Positions 1 to 8,967 of a DNA stretch of 64,000 nucleotides are shown here, piece after piece (position 1 is the stretch's first letter; every line of letters starts with the position of its first letter). The notes under the pieces were generated by a model. That model was given only the letters and a program-made list of their open reading frames with translations, was not told where the DNA came from and did not search any database. The DNA lies in contig NZ_CP032100.1 in assembly GCF_003544815.1 (NCBI RefSeq), positions 1,178,001 to 1,242,000 on the forward strand, given 5' to 3'. A program made the position numbers and the translations under genes. Source of the stretch: Arcobacter suis CECT 7833. GTDB taxonomy: Bacteria; Campylobacterota; Campylobacteria; Campylobacterales; Arcobacteraceae.

Positions 1-1
1 A

Positions 2-823
2 TTACCAAGAGAATTAAGACCTGAAACTGGACTTTTAAAGTTTAGAGAAGAGATGGGTGTTTATGCAAATTTAAGACCTGCTATTGTTTATGATGAATTA
101 GTAAATGCATCAACTTTAAAACCTGAAGTAATTCAAGGCTGTGATATTATGGTTGTTCGAGAGTTAATTGGTGGAATTTATTTTGGTCAACCAAGAGCAA
201 ACGATGGATTTAAAGCTTATAACACAATGGTTTATACAAAACCAGAAATTATAAGAATAGGTAAACAAGCATTTGAACTTGCAATGAAAAGAGATAAAAG
301 AGTTTGTTCTGTTGATAAAGCAAATGTATTAGAAGTTTCTCAACTTTGGAGAGATACAATGAATGAATTATCAAAAGATTATCCAGAAGTTACACTTTCT
401 CATATGTATGTGGATAATGCAGCTATGCAACTTGTAAGAAATCCAAAACAGTTTGATGTTATTGTAACTGGAAATATTTTTGGAGATATTCTTTCTGATA
501 CAGCTTCTATGGTTGTGGGTTCAATTGGATTATTGCCATCAGCTTCAACAGGAGATAAAACAGCAATTTATGAGCCAATTCATGGATCAGCTCCTGATAT
601 TGCAGGAATGGGAATAGCAAATCCAATAGCAACAATCTTAAGTGCATCAATGATGTTAAGATACTCTTTAAATGAATCAAAAGCAGCTGATATGATAGAA
701 GAATCAATAAAAGCCGCATTAAAAGATGGATATAGAACAAAAGATTTAGCTTCATTTGATGCTAAGGAAGTTTTAAATACTACTGCTATGGGCGATTTAA
801 TCGTTAAATATATAAATAAATAA
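2..823 (+). CDS. leuB: 3-isopropylmalate dehydrogenase, 5'-truncated by the window edge
   Basis: This is the C-terminal three quarters of LeuB, which oxidises and decarboxylates 3-isopropylmalate to 2-oxoisocaproate with NAD in cytosolic leucine synthesis. The frame is already open at base 2, so the start and roughly 85-95 residues lie outside the window. Visible family motifs are [23 protein letters not shown] (substrate-binding region), the conserved [19 protein letters not shown] (metal-binding aspartates) and [12 protein letters not shown] near the NAD site. These match LeuB better than isocitrate dehydrogenase. A strong hairpin follows directly, so this is the end of its transcription unit. 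Identity is secure; only the 5' end is missing. Confidence 0.95.
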   Translation, partial: LPRELRPETGLLKFREEMGVYANLRPAIVYDELVNASTLKPEVIQGCDIMVVRELIGGIYFGQPRANDGFKAYNTMVYTKPEIIRIGKQAFELAMKRDKRVCSVDKANVLEVSQLWRDTMNELSKDYPEVTLSHMYVDNAAMQLVRNPKQFDVIVTGNIFGDILSDTASMVVGSIGLLPSASTGDKTAIYEPIHGSAPDIAGMGIANPIATILSASMMLRYSLNESKAADMIEESIKAALKDGYRTKDLASFDAKEVLNTTAMGDLIVKYINK

Positions 824-824
824 T

Positions 825-855
825 AAAGGAAGCTTTGCTTCCTTTAGCTTTTTCT
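825..855 (+). terminator. Intrinsic terminator after leuB
   Basis: A 9-bp perfect stem (arm AAAGGAAGC at 825-833, loop TTT, second arm 837-845) is followed by a T-rich tract. It sits one base after the leuB stop codon. Confidence 0.85.
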
Positions 856-900
856 AAAATAATAATCATTTTAATCACAATTAATATTTTTCTATGTTAA

Positions 901-906
901 TATAAT
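901..906 (+). promoter_or_regulatory. Probable -10 element (TATAAT) for the DHH gene
   Basis: A perfect TATAAT in an AT-rich gap between the leuB terminator and the DHH gene. It would place the transcript start near base 913, so the ATG at 931 fits better than the TTG at 916. There is no convincing -35, which is usual for Campylobacterota housekeeping promoters. Confidence 0.5.
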
Positions 907-930
907 TTCAAAAATTTGGATACTAAAATT

Positions 931-1857
931 ATGAATAAAAAATATAGATTAATTACTAGAAGTGATATGGATGGTTTGGTATGTGGAACTTTACTTACAT
1001 ATTTAAATATTATTGATGAAATTATATTTGTTCATCCCAAAGATATGCAAGATGGAAAAATTGATGTTACTTCAAATGATATTACTACAAATCTACCTTA
1101 TGTTGAAGGAGTTTATTTAGCATTTGATCATCATTTTTCTGAAACATTAAGAAATGAAAAAAAAGACAACCATATTATAGATTCGGATGCTCCAAGTGCT
1201 GCGCAAGTTGTTTATGACTATTATGATGGTGATAATGTTTTTCCAGGATATTTTACTGGTATGATGAATGGAGCGAATAAAGCAGATAGTGCTGATTTTA
1301 TTGAAGATGATATTTTAAATCCACGAGCATGGGCATTACTTAGTTTTATTATGGATTCAAGAACAGGATTGGGAAGATTCAAAGATTTTAAAATTTCAAA
1401 TTATCAACTTATGATGGATTTGATTAAATATTGTGCAAAACATAATATTGACCAAATAATAGAACTTCCTGATGTAAAAGAAAGAATAGATTTATATTTT
1501 AAATATGAAAATGAATTTAAAGAACAATTAAATAAAGTTACAACTATAAAAAATAATTTGTTAATAATTGACTACAGATATGAAGAAATTATTTATCCTG
1601 GAAATAGATTTATGACTTATGCAATGAATTCCAAACAAAATATTTCAGTTCACATTATGTGGGCAAAAGATAAAGAAAAAGTAGCTTTTAGCGTAGGAAA
1701 ATCAATAATAAATAAAACTTCAAAAACAAATGTTGGTGAATTGATGCTTAAATATGGTGGTGGTGGTCATGAGGCTGCCGGTGGATGTCAAATTGATGTA
1801 AATGATTCTAGTAAAGTTTTAGAAGAGTTAATAAAACAAATCAATAAAGATGGTTAA
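931..1857 (+). CDS. DHH/DHHA1 family phosphoesterase (exopolyphosphatase/nanoRNase-like)
   Basis: About 308 residues. The N-terminal DHH domain shows the SDMDG metal-binding motif near residue 12 and the signature DHH in AFDHHFSE around residue 69. The C-terminal DHHA1 substrate-binding domain ends with a GGGGHEAAGG motif. Such proteins are Mn-dependent phosphoesterases acting on short RNA, pAp, cyclic dinucleotides or polyphosphate; the substrate cannot be told from sequence. It is a stand-alone gene with its own -10 at 901. An in-frame TTG at 916 is possible, but the ATG at 931 starts exactly at the conserved core (MNKKYRLITRSDMDG) and gives a sensible leader. It ends convergently against the HIT gene. 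Confidence 0.85.
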   Translation: MNKKYRLITRSDMDGLVCGTLLTYLNIIDEIIFVHPKDMQDGKIDVTSNDITTNLPYVEGVYLAFDHHFSETLRNEKKDNHIIDSDAPSAAQVVYDYYDGDNVFPGYFTGMMNGANKADSADFIEDDILNPRAWALLSFIMDSRTGLGRFKDFKISNYQLMMDLIKYCAKHNIDQIIELPDVKERIDLYFKYENEFKEQLNKVTTIKNNLLIIDYRYEEIIYPGNRFMTYAMNSKQNISVHIMWAKDKEKVAFSVGKSIINKTSKTNVGELMLKYGGGGHEAAGGCQIDVNDSSKVLEELIKQINKDG

Positions 1858-1860
1858 ATT

Positions 1861-1888
1861 AAAAAGAAGCTAATTATAACTTCTTTTT
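1861..1888. terminator. Bidirectional terminator between convergent genes
   Basis: Inverted repeat with arms AAAAAGAAG (1861-1869) and CTTCTTTTT (1880-1888). It works with a T-run on either strand and overlaps the stop codon of the minus-strand HIT gene. Confidence 0.75.
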
Positions 1889-2236
1889 TAAATTTTCATA
1901 AAACTCTTCAAAAGAGGGTAGGCTTAAATTTGCATCTCTTTGTTTTTTCCCCCACATGGGTTCAGGAAAATAAGAATCTTCTTCAAATCTCGCCATAATG
2001 TGAAAATGTACATGAGGAACATAATTTCCAAATGATGCGATATTTATTTTTTTTGGTTTAAAATAATCTAACATTTCTTTTTCAATAATGTCAAGATATT
2101 TAAATATTTCTTGTTTAGTTTGTGTATTACATTCTGAAAATTCTTTTATATTTTCTATAGTAAATATTTTAAGCCATGGTATTTCTGAGTTTTCTATTTC
2201 TATTTTAATTAATTCATTTTTGTAAATTAAAGACAA
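1874..2236 (-). CDS. HIT family protein (histidine-triad hydrolase)
   Basis: About 120 residues. The histidine triad is visible near residue 78 as PHVHFHIMAR, matching HxHxH of nucleotide hydrolases and transferases. A family-typical stretch WLKIFTIENIKEFSE sits near residue 22. Members hydrolyse nucleoside phosphoramidates or dinucleoside polyphosphates in the cytosol; the substrate here is unknown. The start is TTG: an AAGGA sits six bases before the TTG at 2236 but touches an alternative TTG at 2242, so the shorter form is preferred. It is transcribed away from the ribosomal operon and converges on the DHH gene. Confidence 0.8.
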   Translation of the reverse strand: MSLIYKNELIKIEIENSEIPWLKIFTIENIKEFSECNTQTKQEIFKYLDIIEKEMLDYFKPKKINIASFGNYVPHVHFHIMARFEEDSYFPEPMWGKKQRDANLSLPSFEEFYENLKKKL

Positions 2237-2336
2237 AATCAATCCTTTTTATATGCATAATTTTTGAATATTACAATAATTTCTGTTAAATGTTATATTA
2301 AAAAACATATTCAACTAGCTTTAAGCAAAAAATAAT

Positions 2337-2342
2337 TATAAT
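2337..2342 (+). promoter_or_regulatory. Probable -10 element of the alpha ribosomal operon
   Basis: Perfect TATAAT in the 252-base gap between the divergent HIT gene and rpmJ. No clear -35 is seen. It implies a leader of about 145 bases before rpmJ. Confidence 0.5.
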
Positions 2343-2409
2343 CCAACTCCATTTTTTCAACCATCGAGGAAGTTTTTGTAAAATATTTTCTATTTTATAA
2401 AGGGTTGGT

Positions 2410-2451
2410 AAAAGCTGAAAAATAAAATATATTTATTTTTTAAGGCTTTTT
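2410..2451 (+). promoter_or_regulatory. Leader hairpin upstream of rpmJ
   Basis: Nested inverted repeat. The outer arms are AAAAGC (2410-2415) and GCTTTT (2445-2450); the inner arms are AAAAATAAA (2418-2426) and TTTATTTTT (2432-2440). It is followed by TTCC rather than a long T-run, so it could be an attenuator, an autoregulatory leader or a weak terminator. It lies in the transcript if the -10 at 2337 is right. Confidence 0.4.
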
Positions 2452-2494
2452 CCTGTTGAAAGTGGAACAACACAAAAAAAGAGGAGACAGACTT

Positions 2495-2608
2495 ATGAAA
2501 GTAAGAGCTTCAGTAAAGAAAATGTGTGATAAATGTAAGGTTATCAAAAGAAGAGGTGTCGTAAGAGTAATCTGCGAAAACAAAAAACATAAACAGAGAC
2601 AAGGATAA
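2495..2608 (+). CDS. rpmJ: 50S ribosomal protein L36
   Basis: A 37-residue protein that starts [15 protein letters not shown] and ends KHKQRQG. The zinc-ribbon ligands CDKC and later C and H are present, so this is the zinc-binding form of L36. It is a small basic protein of the large subunit. A strong ribosome-binding site (GAGGAG at 2481-2486) precedes the ATG. It is the first gene of the alpha operon here; rpsM follows after five bases. Confidence 0.95.
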   Translation: MKVRASVKKMCDKCKVIKRRGVVRVICENKKHKQRQG

Positions 2609-2613
2609 GGCAC

Positions 2614-2982
2614 ATGGCAAGAATCGCAGGTGTTGATTTACCAAATAAAAAGAGAATGGAATATGCGTTAACGTATATTTTCGGAATCGGATTACATAAC
2701 TCTAGATTAATTTTAGATGCTGTTGGAATTGATTACAACAAAAGAGCATATGAATTAACAGAAGACGAAGCGGCAATTATTAGAAAAGAAATCCAAGATA
2801 ACTATATGGTTGAGGGTGATTTAAGAAAAAAAGTTGCTATGGATATTAAAGCTTTAATGGATTTAGGTTCATATAGAGGGTTAAGACATAGAAAAGGTTT
2901 ACCTTGTAGAGGGCAAAAGACTAAAACTAATGCTAGAACAAGAAAAGGTAAAAAGAAAACTGTTGGTGCAGCAACTAAATAA
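2614..2982 (+). CDS. rpsM: 30S ribosomal protein S13
   Basis: 122 residues, usual length. It starts [14 protein letters not shown] and ends with the lysine/arginine-rich tail [14 protein letters not shown], with [16 protein letters not shown] in between. S13 sits in the head of the small subunit, contacts S19 and the P-site tRNA and bridges to the large subunit. Second gene of the rpmJ-rpsM-rpsK-rpsD-rpoA-rplQ operon, with ten bases to rpsK. Confidence 0.98.
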   Translation: MARIAGVDLPNKKRMEYALTYIFGIGLHNSRLILDAVGIDYNKRAYELTEDEAAIIRKEIQDNYMVEGDLRKKVAMDIKALMDLGSYRGLRHRKGLPCRGQKTKTNARTRKGKKKTVGAATK

Positions 2983-2992
2983 GGGATTGTAG

Positions 2993-3385
2993 ATGGCAAA
3001 AAGAAAAGTTACTAGAAAAAAAATTGTAAGAAAAAATATTGCTGACGGTATCGTACATATTGCTGCAAGTTTTAACAATACAATGGTTACAGTTACAGAT
3101 AATGCAGGAAACGCAATCGCATGGTCAAGTGCTGGAAACTTAGGATTTAAAGGTTCTAAAAAATCAACTCCATTTGCAGCACAAGCAGCTGTTGAAGATG
3201 CAATGGCGAAAGCAATGGAACACGGAATCAAAAACGTTGGGATTAAAATTCAAGGACCAGGTTCAGGTAGAGATACAGCTGTTAAAGCAGTTGGTTCTAT
3301 GGATGGAGTTAGAGTTACTTGGTTAAAAGATGTTACACCATTACCACATAATGGTTGTAGACCTCCTAAAAGAAGAAGAGTGTAA
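2993..3385 (+). CDS. rpsK: 30S ribosomal protein S11
   Basis: 130 residues. Core motifs are [31 protein letters not shown] and the highly conserved C-terminus [15 protein letters not shown]11 forms part of the platform of the small subunit near the E site. It lies ten bases from rpsD in the same operon. Confidence 0.98.
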   Translation: MAKRKVTRKKIVRKNIADGIVHIAASFNNTMVTVTDNAGNAIAWSSAGNLGFKGSKKSTPFAAQAAVEDAMAKAMEHGIKNVGIKIQGPGSGRDTAVKAVGSMDGVRVTWLKDVTPLPHNGCRPPKRRRV

Positions 3386-3395
3386 GGAGTAAATA

Positions 3396-4022
3396 ATGGC
3401 AAGATATAGAGGACCAGTAGAAAAAATCGAAAGAAGACTTGATGCGGATCTTGGACTTAAAGGTGAGAGAAGATTATCAGGTAAAAGTGCTTTAGAAAAA
3501 AGACCATTTGCTCCAGGACAACACGGACAAAGAAGAGCTAAAATTTCTGAGTATGGTTTACAATTAAGAGAAAAACAAAAAGCTAAGTTTATGTATGGTG
3601 TTTCTGAAAAACAATTTAGAAAATACTTCCATGAAGCAGCTAGAAGAGAAGGTAATACAGGGGCTAACCTAATTACTTTAATTGAACAAAGATTAGATAA
3701 TGTTGTATTTAGAATGGGATTTGCTACAACAAGAGCAAATGCTAGACAATTTACGACTCATGGACATGTTTTAGTTGATGGAAAAAAAGTTGATATTCCT
3801 TCATTCTTAGTAAAAGCTGGACAAAAAATCGAAATCAAAGAAAAATCAAAAACTAATCCTCAAGTTGTAAGAGCATTAGAATTAACAAATCAAACTGGAA
3901 TGGTTGATTGGGTTAATGTTGATAAAGAAAAAGTATTTGGAATTTTCACAAGAATCCCAGCTAGAGAAGAAGTTGTTATTCCTGTTGAAGAGAGATTAAT
4001 CGTAGAGTTATATTCTAAATAA
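3396..4022 (+). CDS. rpsD: 30S ribosomal protein S4
   Basis: 208 residues. It begins [14 protein letters not shown] and contains the S4 RNA-binding domain ([19 protein letters not shown], then [15 protein letters not shown]). S4 nucleates assembly of the small-subunit body. In many bacteria S4 represses its own operon by binding the leader; the hairpin upstream of rpmJ is a possible but untested target. The gene lies within the alpha operon. Confidence 0.98.
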   Translation: MARYRGPVEKIERRLDADLGLKGERRLSGKSALEKRPFAPGQHGQRRAKISEYGLQLREKQKAKFMYGVSEKQFRKYFHEAARREGNTGANLITLIEQRLDNVVFRMGFATTRANARQFTTHGHVLVDGKKVDIPSFLVKAGQKIEIKEKSKTNPQVVRALELTNQTGMVDWVNVDKEKVFGIFTRIPAREEVVIPVEERLIVELYSK

Positions 4023-4039
4023 TAAGTAAAAGGTAGTTA

Positions 4040-5038
4040 ATGAAAAAATTTGCAGAAACACCGTTTTTACCAACTGAAGTTGAAATAGAGGCTATCAGTG
4101 ATAATGAAGCTAAAATATCAGCATATCCATTTGAAGATGGTTTTGCAATTACTTTAGCACACCCTTTAAGAAGACTTCTATTAAGTTCTTCAATTGGTTA
4201 CGCACCAATTGCAGTAAAAATAGAAGGTGCTTCACATGAGTTTGACTCTTTAAGAGGTATGTTAGAAGATATAGCTATTTTTGTTATAAATTTAAAGAAT
4301 ATTAAGTTTAAAATAAATGGTGATAAAGAACAAGTTGTAGTTGAGTATTCTTTCAACGGACCAAGAGAAATTAAAGGTGAAGACCTTATTAACTCTGATG
4401 TTGAGATTGTATCAAAAGACGCTCACTTAGCAACAATTAATAGTGATTGTAATTTAACATTTTCTGTAATTATTCAAAAAGGTATAGGTTATATGCCTTC
4501 AGAAGATATTAGAGATATTGTTGGAAATGATTATATTCCAATTGATGCGTTCTTTACACCTGTTAAAAAAGTGGTTTATGATATTGAAAAAATGTTAGTT
4601 GAAGATAATCCTAACTTTGAAAAAGCTGTATTTACTATACAAACAAATGGACAAATTTCTCCAATTACTGCTTTTAAAGAAGCTGTAACTGTTATGTATT
4701 CTCAAATGTCAGTGTTTAACAAGGTTTTCGATTTATCAGAAGTAACAGTGAGTGAAAGTGGTGAAGAGCCATTAGAACTTAAAGAATTAGTTATTAAAAT
4801 TGATGATTTGAATTTAAGTGCTAGAAGTTTCAACTCTTTAGATAGAGCTGGACTAAAATTCTTAGGTGAATTAGTACTTATGAGTGAAGTTGAAGTAAAA
4901 AATATTAAAAATCTTGGGAAAAAATCTTATGATGAAATCGCAGAGAAATTAGAATCTCTAGGTTACCCAGTTGAAAATACACTTCCAGAAAATGTTGCTT
5001 CTGCATTAAGAAGAAAATTAGAGCAACTAAAAGCATAA
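4040..5038 (+). CDS. rpoA: DNA-directed RNA polymerase subunit alpha
   Basis: 332 residues, normal size. The N-terminal assembly domain is recognised by FAITLAHPLRRLLLSSSIGYAP. The C-terminal domain that contacts UP elements and activators is recognised by LNLSARSFNSLDRAG and NIKNLGKKSYDEI. It dimerises to seed core polymerase assembly. It sits between rpsD and rplQ, as in most bacteria, and is co-transcribed with them. Confidence 0.98.
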   Translation: MKKFAETPFLPTEVEIEAISDNEAKISAYPFEDGFAITLAHPLRRLLLSSSIGYAPIAVKIEGASHEFDSLRGMLEDIAIFVINLKNIKFKINGDKEQVVVEYSFNGPREIKGEDLINSDVEIVSKDAHLATINSDCNLTFSVIIQKGIGYMPSEDIRDIVGNDYIPIDAFFTPVKKVVYDIEKMLVEDNPNFEKAVFTIQTNGQISPITAFKEAVTVMYSQMSVFNKVFDLSEVTVSESGEEPLELKELVIKIDDLNLSARSFNSLDRAGLKFLGELVLMSEVEVKNIKNLGKKSYDEIAEKLESLGYPVENTLPENVASALRRKLEQLKA

Positions 5039-5051
5039 TTAAGGGTTTAAT

Positions 5052-5402
5052 ATGAGACATAAGCATGGATATAGAAAGTTAAGTAGAACTTCTTCTCATA
5101 GAAAAGCATTGTTAAAAAATATGGCAATTGCTATTATCGAAAGAGAAAAAATCGAAACAACTGTACCTAAAGCAAAAGAATTAAAAAGATATATTGAAAA
5201 ATTAGTAACTGTTGCAAGAGACGCTGATTTAAATACACATAGATATGTATTTGCAGCTTTACAAAGCAAAGAAGCTACTAAAAAATTAATTAATGAAATT
5301 GCACCAAAATACCAAGGTAGAAATGGTGGATATACTTCAATAATTAAAACAAGAATTAGAAGAGGTGATGCTACACCTATGGCATTCATTTCTTTCGTAT
5401 AA
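5052..5402 (+). CDS. rplQ: 50S ribosomal protein L17
   Basis: 116 residues starting [20 protein letters not shown], the invariant L17 start, with [14 protein letters not shown] at the end. Last gene of the alpha operon; a 13-bp-stem terminator follows after 23 bases. Confidence 0.98.
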   Translation: MRHKHGYRKLSRTSSHRKALLKNMAIAIIEREKIETTVPKAKELKRYIEKLVTVARDADLNTHRYVFAALQSKEATKKLINEIAPKYQGRNGGYTSIIKTRIRRGDATPMAFISFV

Positions 5403-5425
5403 TCGAAATATATAGTCATTTTATT

Positions 5426-5459
5426 AAGGGATAGAAGTTTTACTTCTATCCCTTTTTTT
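5426..5459 (+). terminator. Strong intrinsic terminator of the alpha operon
   Basis: A 13-bp perfect stem (arm AAGGGATAGAAGT at 5426-5438, second arm 5442-5454) with a three-base loop, followed by a run of T. Confidence 0.95.
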
Positions 5460-5574
5460 ATTATAAATATGAAAAAATAACTTCCTTAAATCCTCTTTTT
5501 ATAACCTAAAATTAATCATTTATTAGATAAAATCCAGCGTAATACTACAACTGTAGAATCATTAGGAGAACCGA

Positions 5575-6936
5575 TTGATAACACTAAAAGAAGCACTAAC
5601 TTTAGCTAGTGATGATATAAAAAAATTAAGAGATGAGTTAAATTCAAAAATAAAAGAAAGTAATATAGGTGCTTATGTTGAGCAACTAACTTCAACAGAT
5701 ATTTCAACATCTGGAATAGGTATTCCAATAGCCATAAAAGATAATATTAATGTTAAAAATTGGGAAATTACTTGTTCTAGTAATATTTTAAAGGGTTATA
5801 TCTCACCATATAATGCAACTGTAATTAATAATTTAGAAAAAGCTGGTTTATCTCCATTTGGTAGAACAAACATGGATGAATTTGCAATGGGAAGTTCAAC
5901 TGAATCTTCTTGTTATGGAAAAACTTTAAATCCAGTTGATAATGAAAAAGTTCCAGGAGGAAGTAGTGGAGGTTCAGCTGCTGCTGTTGCTTCTGGAATC
6001 GCTATTGCTGCACTTGGAACTGATACAGGTGGAAGTATTAGACAACCTGCTGCTTATTGTGGTTGTGTTGGAATGAAACCGACTTATGGAAGAGTTTCAA
6101 GATATGGAATTACTGCTTATTCTTCATCATTAGATCAATGTGGACCAATAACACAAAATGTTGAAGATGCTGCTATTTTATATGACATTATAAGTGGACA
6201 TGATCCATTGGATTCAACTTCTGCAAATGTAGATTACGAAGCGGTTACTCCAAAACTTAACCCAAATAAAAAATTAACAATTGCTGTTATTGATAACTTT
6301 GTATCACAAGCAAGTCCAGCTATTCAAAAAGGTTTTGAAAAAGCAGTTAAGGCTTTAGAAGAGGCTGGTCACAAAATAATTCATAAAAATATGTTAGATA
6401 CACAAAAAATAGTTTCAACTTATTATATCGTTGCAACGGCAGAAGCATCTGCAAATCTTGCTAGATTTGATGGTGTAAGATTTGGGAATAGAAAAGATGA
6501 AGCTGGTCTTAAAGATATGTATGTTCAAACTAAATCACAAGGTTTTGGGCATGAAGTACAAAAAAGAATTATGTTAGGTTCTTTTGTATTAAGTTCAGGA
6601 TATTATGATGCATATTATATTAAAGCTCAAAAAGTTAGACATTTAATTAAAGATGAATATGCAGCAATTTTTGCTGAAGCTGACTTGATTTTATCTCCAG
6701 TGGCTCCAACAACTGCACCAAAATTTGGTTCATTTAAAACTTCATTAGAGATGTATTTAAGTGATATTTACACGATTTCTATAAATCTTGCTGGACTTCC
6801 TGCTCTTTCATTGCCTGTTGATAAAGATGAAGATGGAATGCCAGTTGGTCTTCAATTTATTGCAAAAGCGTATGATGAACAAACATTATTTGACGGTGCT
6901 TTATCTTTAGAAAAAGCTATTAACTATATTAAATAA
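5575..6936 (+). CDS. gatA: Aspartyl/glutamyl-tRNA amidotransferase subunit A
   Basis: 453 residues. GatA is the amidase subunit of GatCAB, which releases ammonia from glutamine to convert Glu-tRNA(Gln) and Asp-tRNA(Asn) to the amidated forms. The Ser-cis-Ser-Lys triad is visible: lysine in IAIKDNINVKN, serines in GGSSGGSAAAVASG and TDTGGSIRQPA. The start is a TTG supported by AGGAGA five bases upstream. gatB and gatC are not adjacent, which is common in this phylum. guaB follows after 20 bases and is probably co-transcribed. Confidence 0.95.
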   Translation: MITLKEALTLASDDIKKLRDELNSKIKESNIGAYVEQLTSTDISTSGIGIPIAIKDNINVKNWEITCSSNILKGYISPYNATVINNLEKAGLSPFGRTNMDEFAMGSSTESSCYGKTLNPVDNEKVPGGSSGGSAAAVASGIAIAALGTDTGGSIRQPAAYCGCVGMKPTYGRVSRYGITAYSSSLDQCGPITQNVEDAAILYDIISGHDPLDSTSANVDYEAVTPKLNPNKKLTIAVIDNFVSQASPAIQKGFEKAVKALEEAGHKIIHKNMLDTQKIVSTYYIVATAEASANLARFDGVRFGNRKDEAGLKDMYVQTKSQGFGHEVQKRIMLGSFVLSSGYYDAYYIKAQKVRHLIKDEYAAIFAEADLILSPVAPTTAPKFGSFKTSLEMYLSDIYTISINLAGLPALSLPVDKDEDGMPVGLQFIAKAYDEQTLFDGALSLEKAINYIK

Positions 6937-6953
6937 ATATTAACTAGGATTAA

Positions 6954-8402
<1,449 letters not shown>

Positions 8403-8428
8403 AAAAAGAGGTTATTAAACCTCTTTTT
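8403..8428. terminator. Terminator between guaB and the convergent Panacea gene
   Basis: 11-bp perfect stem, arms AAAAAGAGGTT (8403-8413) and AACCTCTTTTT (8418-8428). It is bidirectional by sequence. Confidence 0.85.
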
Positions 8429-8429
8429 G

Positions 8430-8924
8430 TTAAATAATTACTTCACCTTTTGCTGTTGCTCTTACTTCATCTATTTTAAAACAATCATTTGCAATATTTC
8501 TTGAACTTGTATCTTTGTATTCTGTAACAATCTTATTTATTGTTTTTAATTCATCTTTTGAGAATATTGATTCATCAAACTCTTCTTCCATTTTTATAAA
8601 ATTTAGTTCTATGAATTTTTCTTTTTCAACAACTTCAATATCTAAATAATCCAATAATTCTTGCATTAAAAAGATTCTTTCATCATCTTCTTCTAAATCT
8701 TCTTCATTTGCAACAATATCAAAAAGTTCACTAACAATCACAGGTTCAGGATGTCTTGAACCTTTTATATAAGTTTCATTAAATATCTTTTGAGCACAAA
8801 ATTTTTGATGATTAAAATCCATTAAAAAAAGCATTATTGCTACTTTTTTATCGTTTAAGTGTTTTACTTGTTTATGTAACATATATAAAATTACATTTGC
8901 TACTTTTGTCATATCTATATTCAA
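8430..8924 (-). CDS. Panacea (SocA/DUF4065)-like domain protein, no partner toxin seen
   Basis: 164 residues. The N-terminal half (KVANVILYMLHKQ, then IMLFLMDFNHQKF and TYIKGSRHPEPV) and the C-terminal half (FSKDELKTINKIVTEYKD) follow the Panacea fold found in SocA-type antitoxins and proteolytic adaptors. The usual aromatic and GP residues are partly lost, so it is a divergent member. TTG start with AAGGA at good spacing; an ATG four codons in lies too far from that site. It is last in a minus-strand row after the response regulator and sensor kinase, 43 bases below the kinase. No small toxin gene is next to it. Function unknown. Confidence 0.65.
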   Translation of the reverse strand: MNIDMTKVANVILYMLHKQVKHLNDKKVAIMLFLMDFNHQKFCAQKIFNETYIKGSRHPEPVIVSELFDIVANEEDLEEDDERIFLMQELLDYLDIEVVEKEKFIELNFIKMEEEFDESIFSKDELKTINKIVTEYKDTSSRNIANDCFKIDEVRATAKGEVII

Positions 8925-8967
8925 AGACTTTCCTTTATTTTAATGCTCGAAGTATACAATATCTATT

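Noticed and set aside
916-930. TTG start for the DHH phosphoesterase
   Set aside because: It would sit about three bases after the predicted transcript start and lacks a ribosome-binding site; the ATG at 931 begins at the conserved core.
8430-8924. A toxin-antitoxin pair built on the Panacea protein
   Set aside because: Neither neighbour is a small toxin: one side is guaB (convergent), the other the giant sensor kinase.
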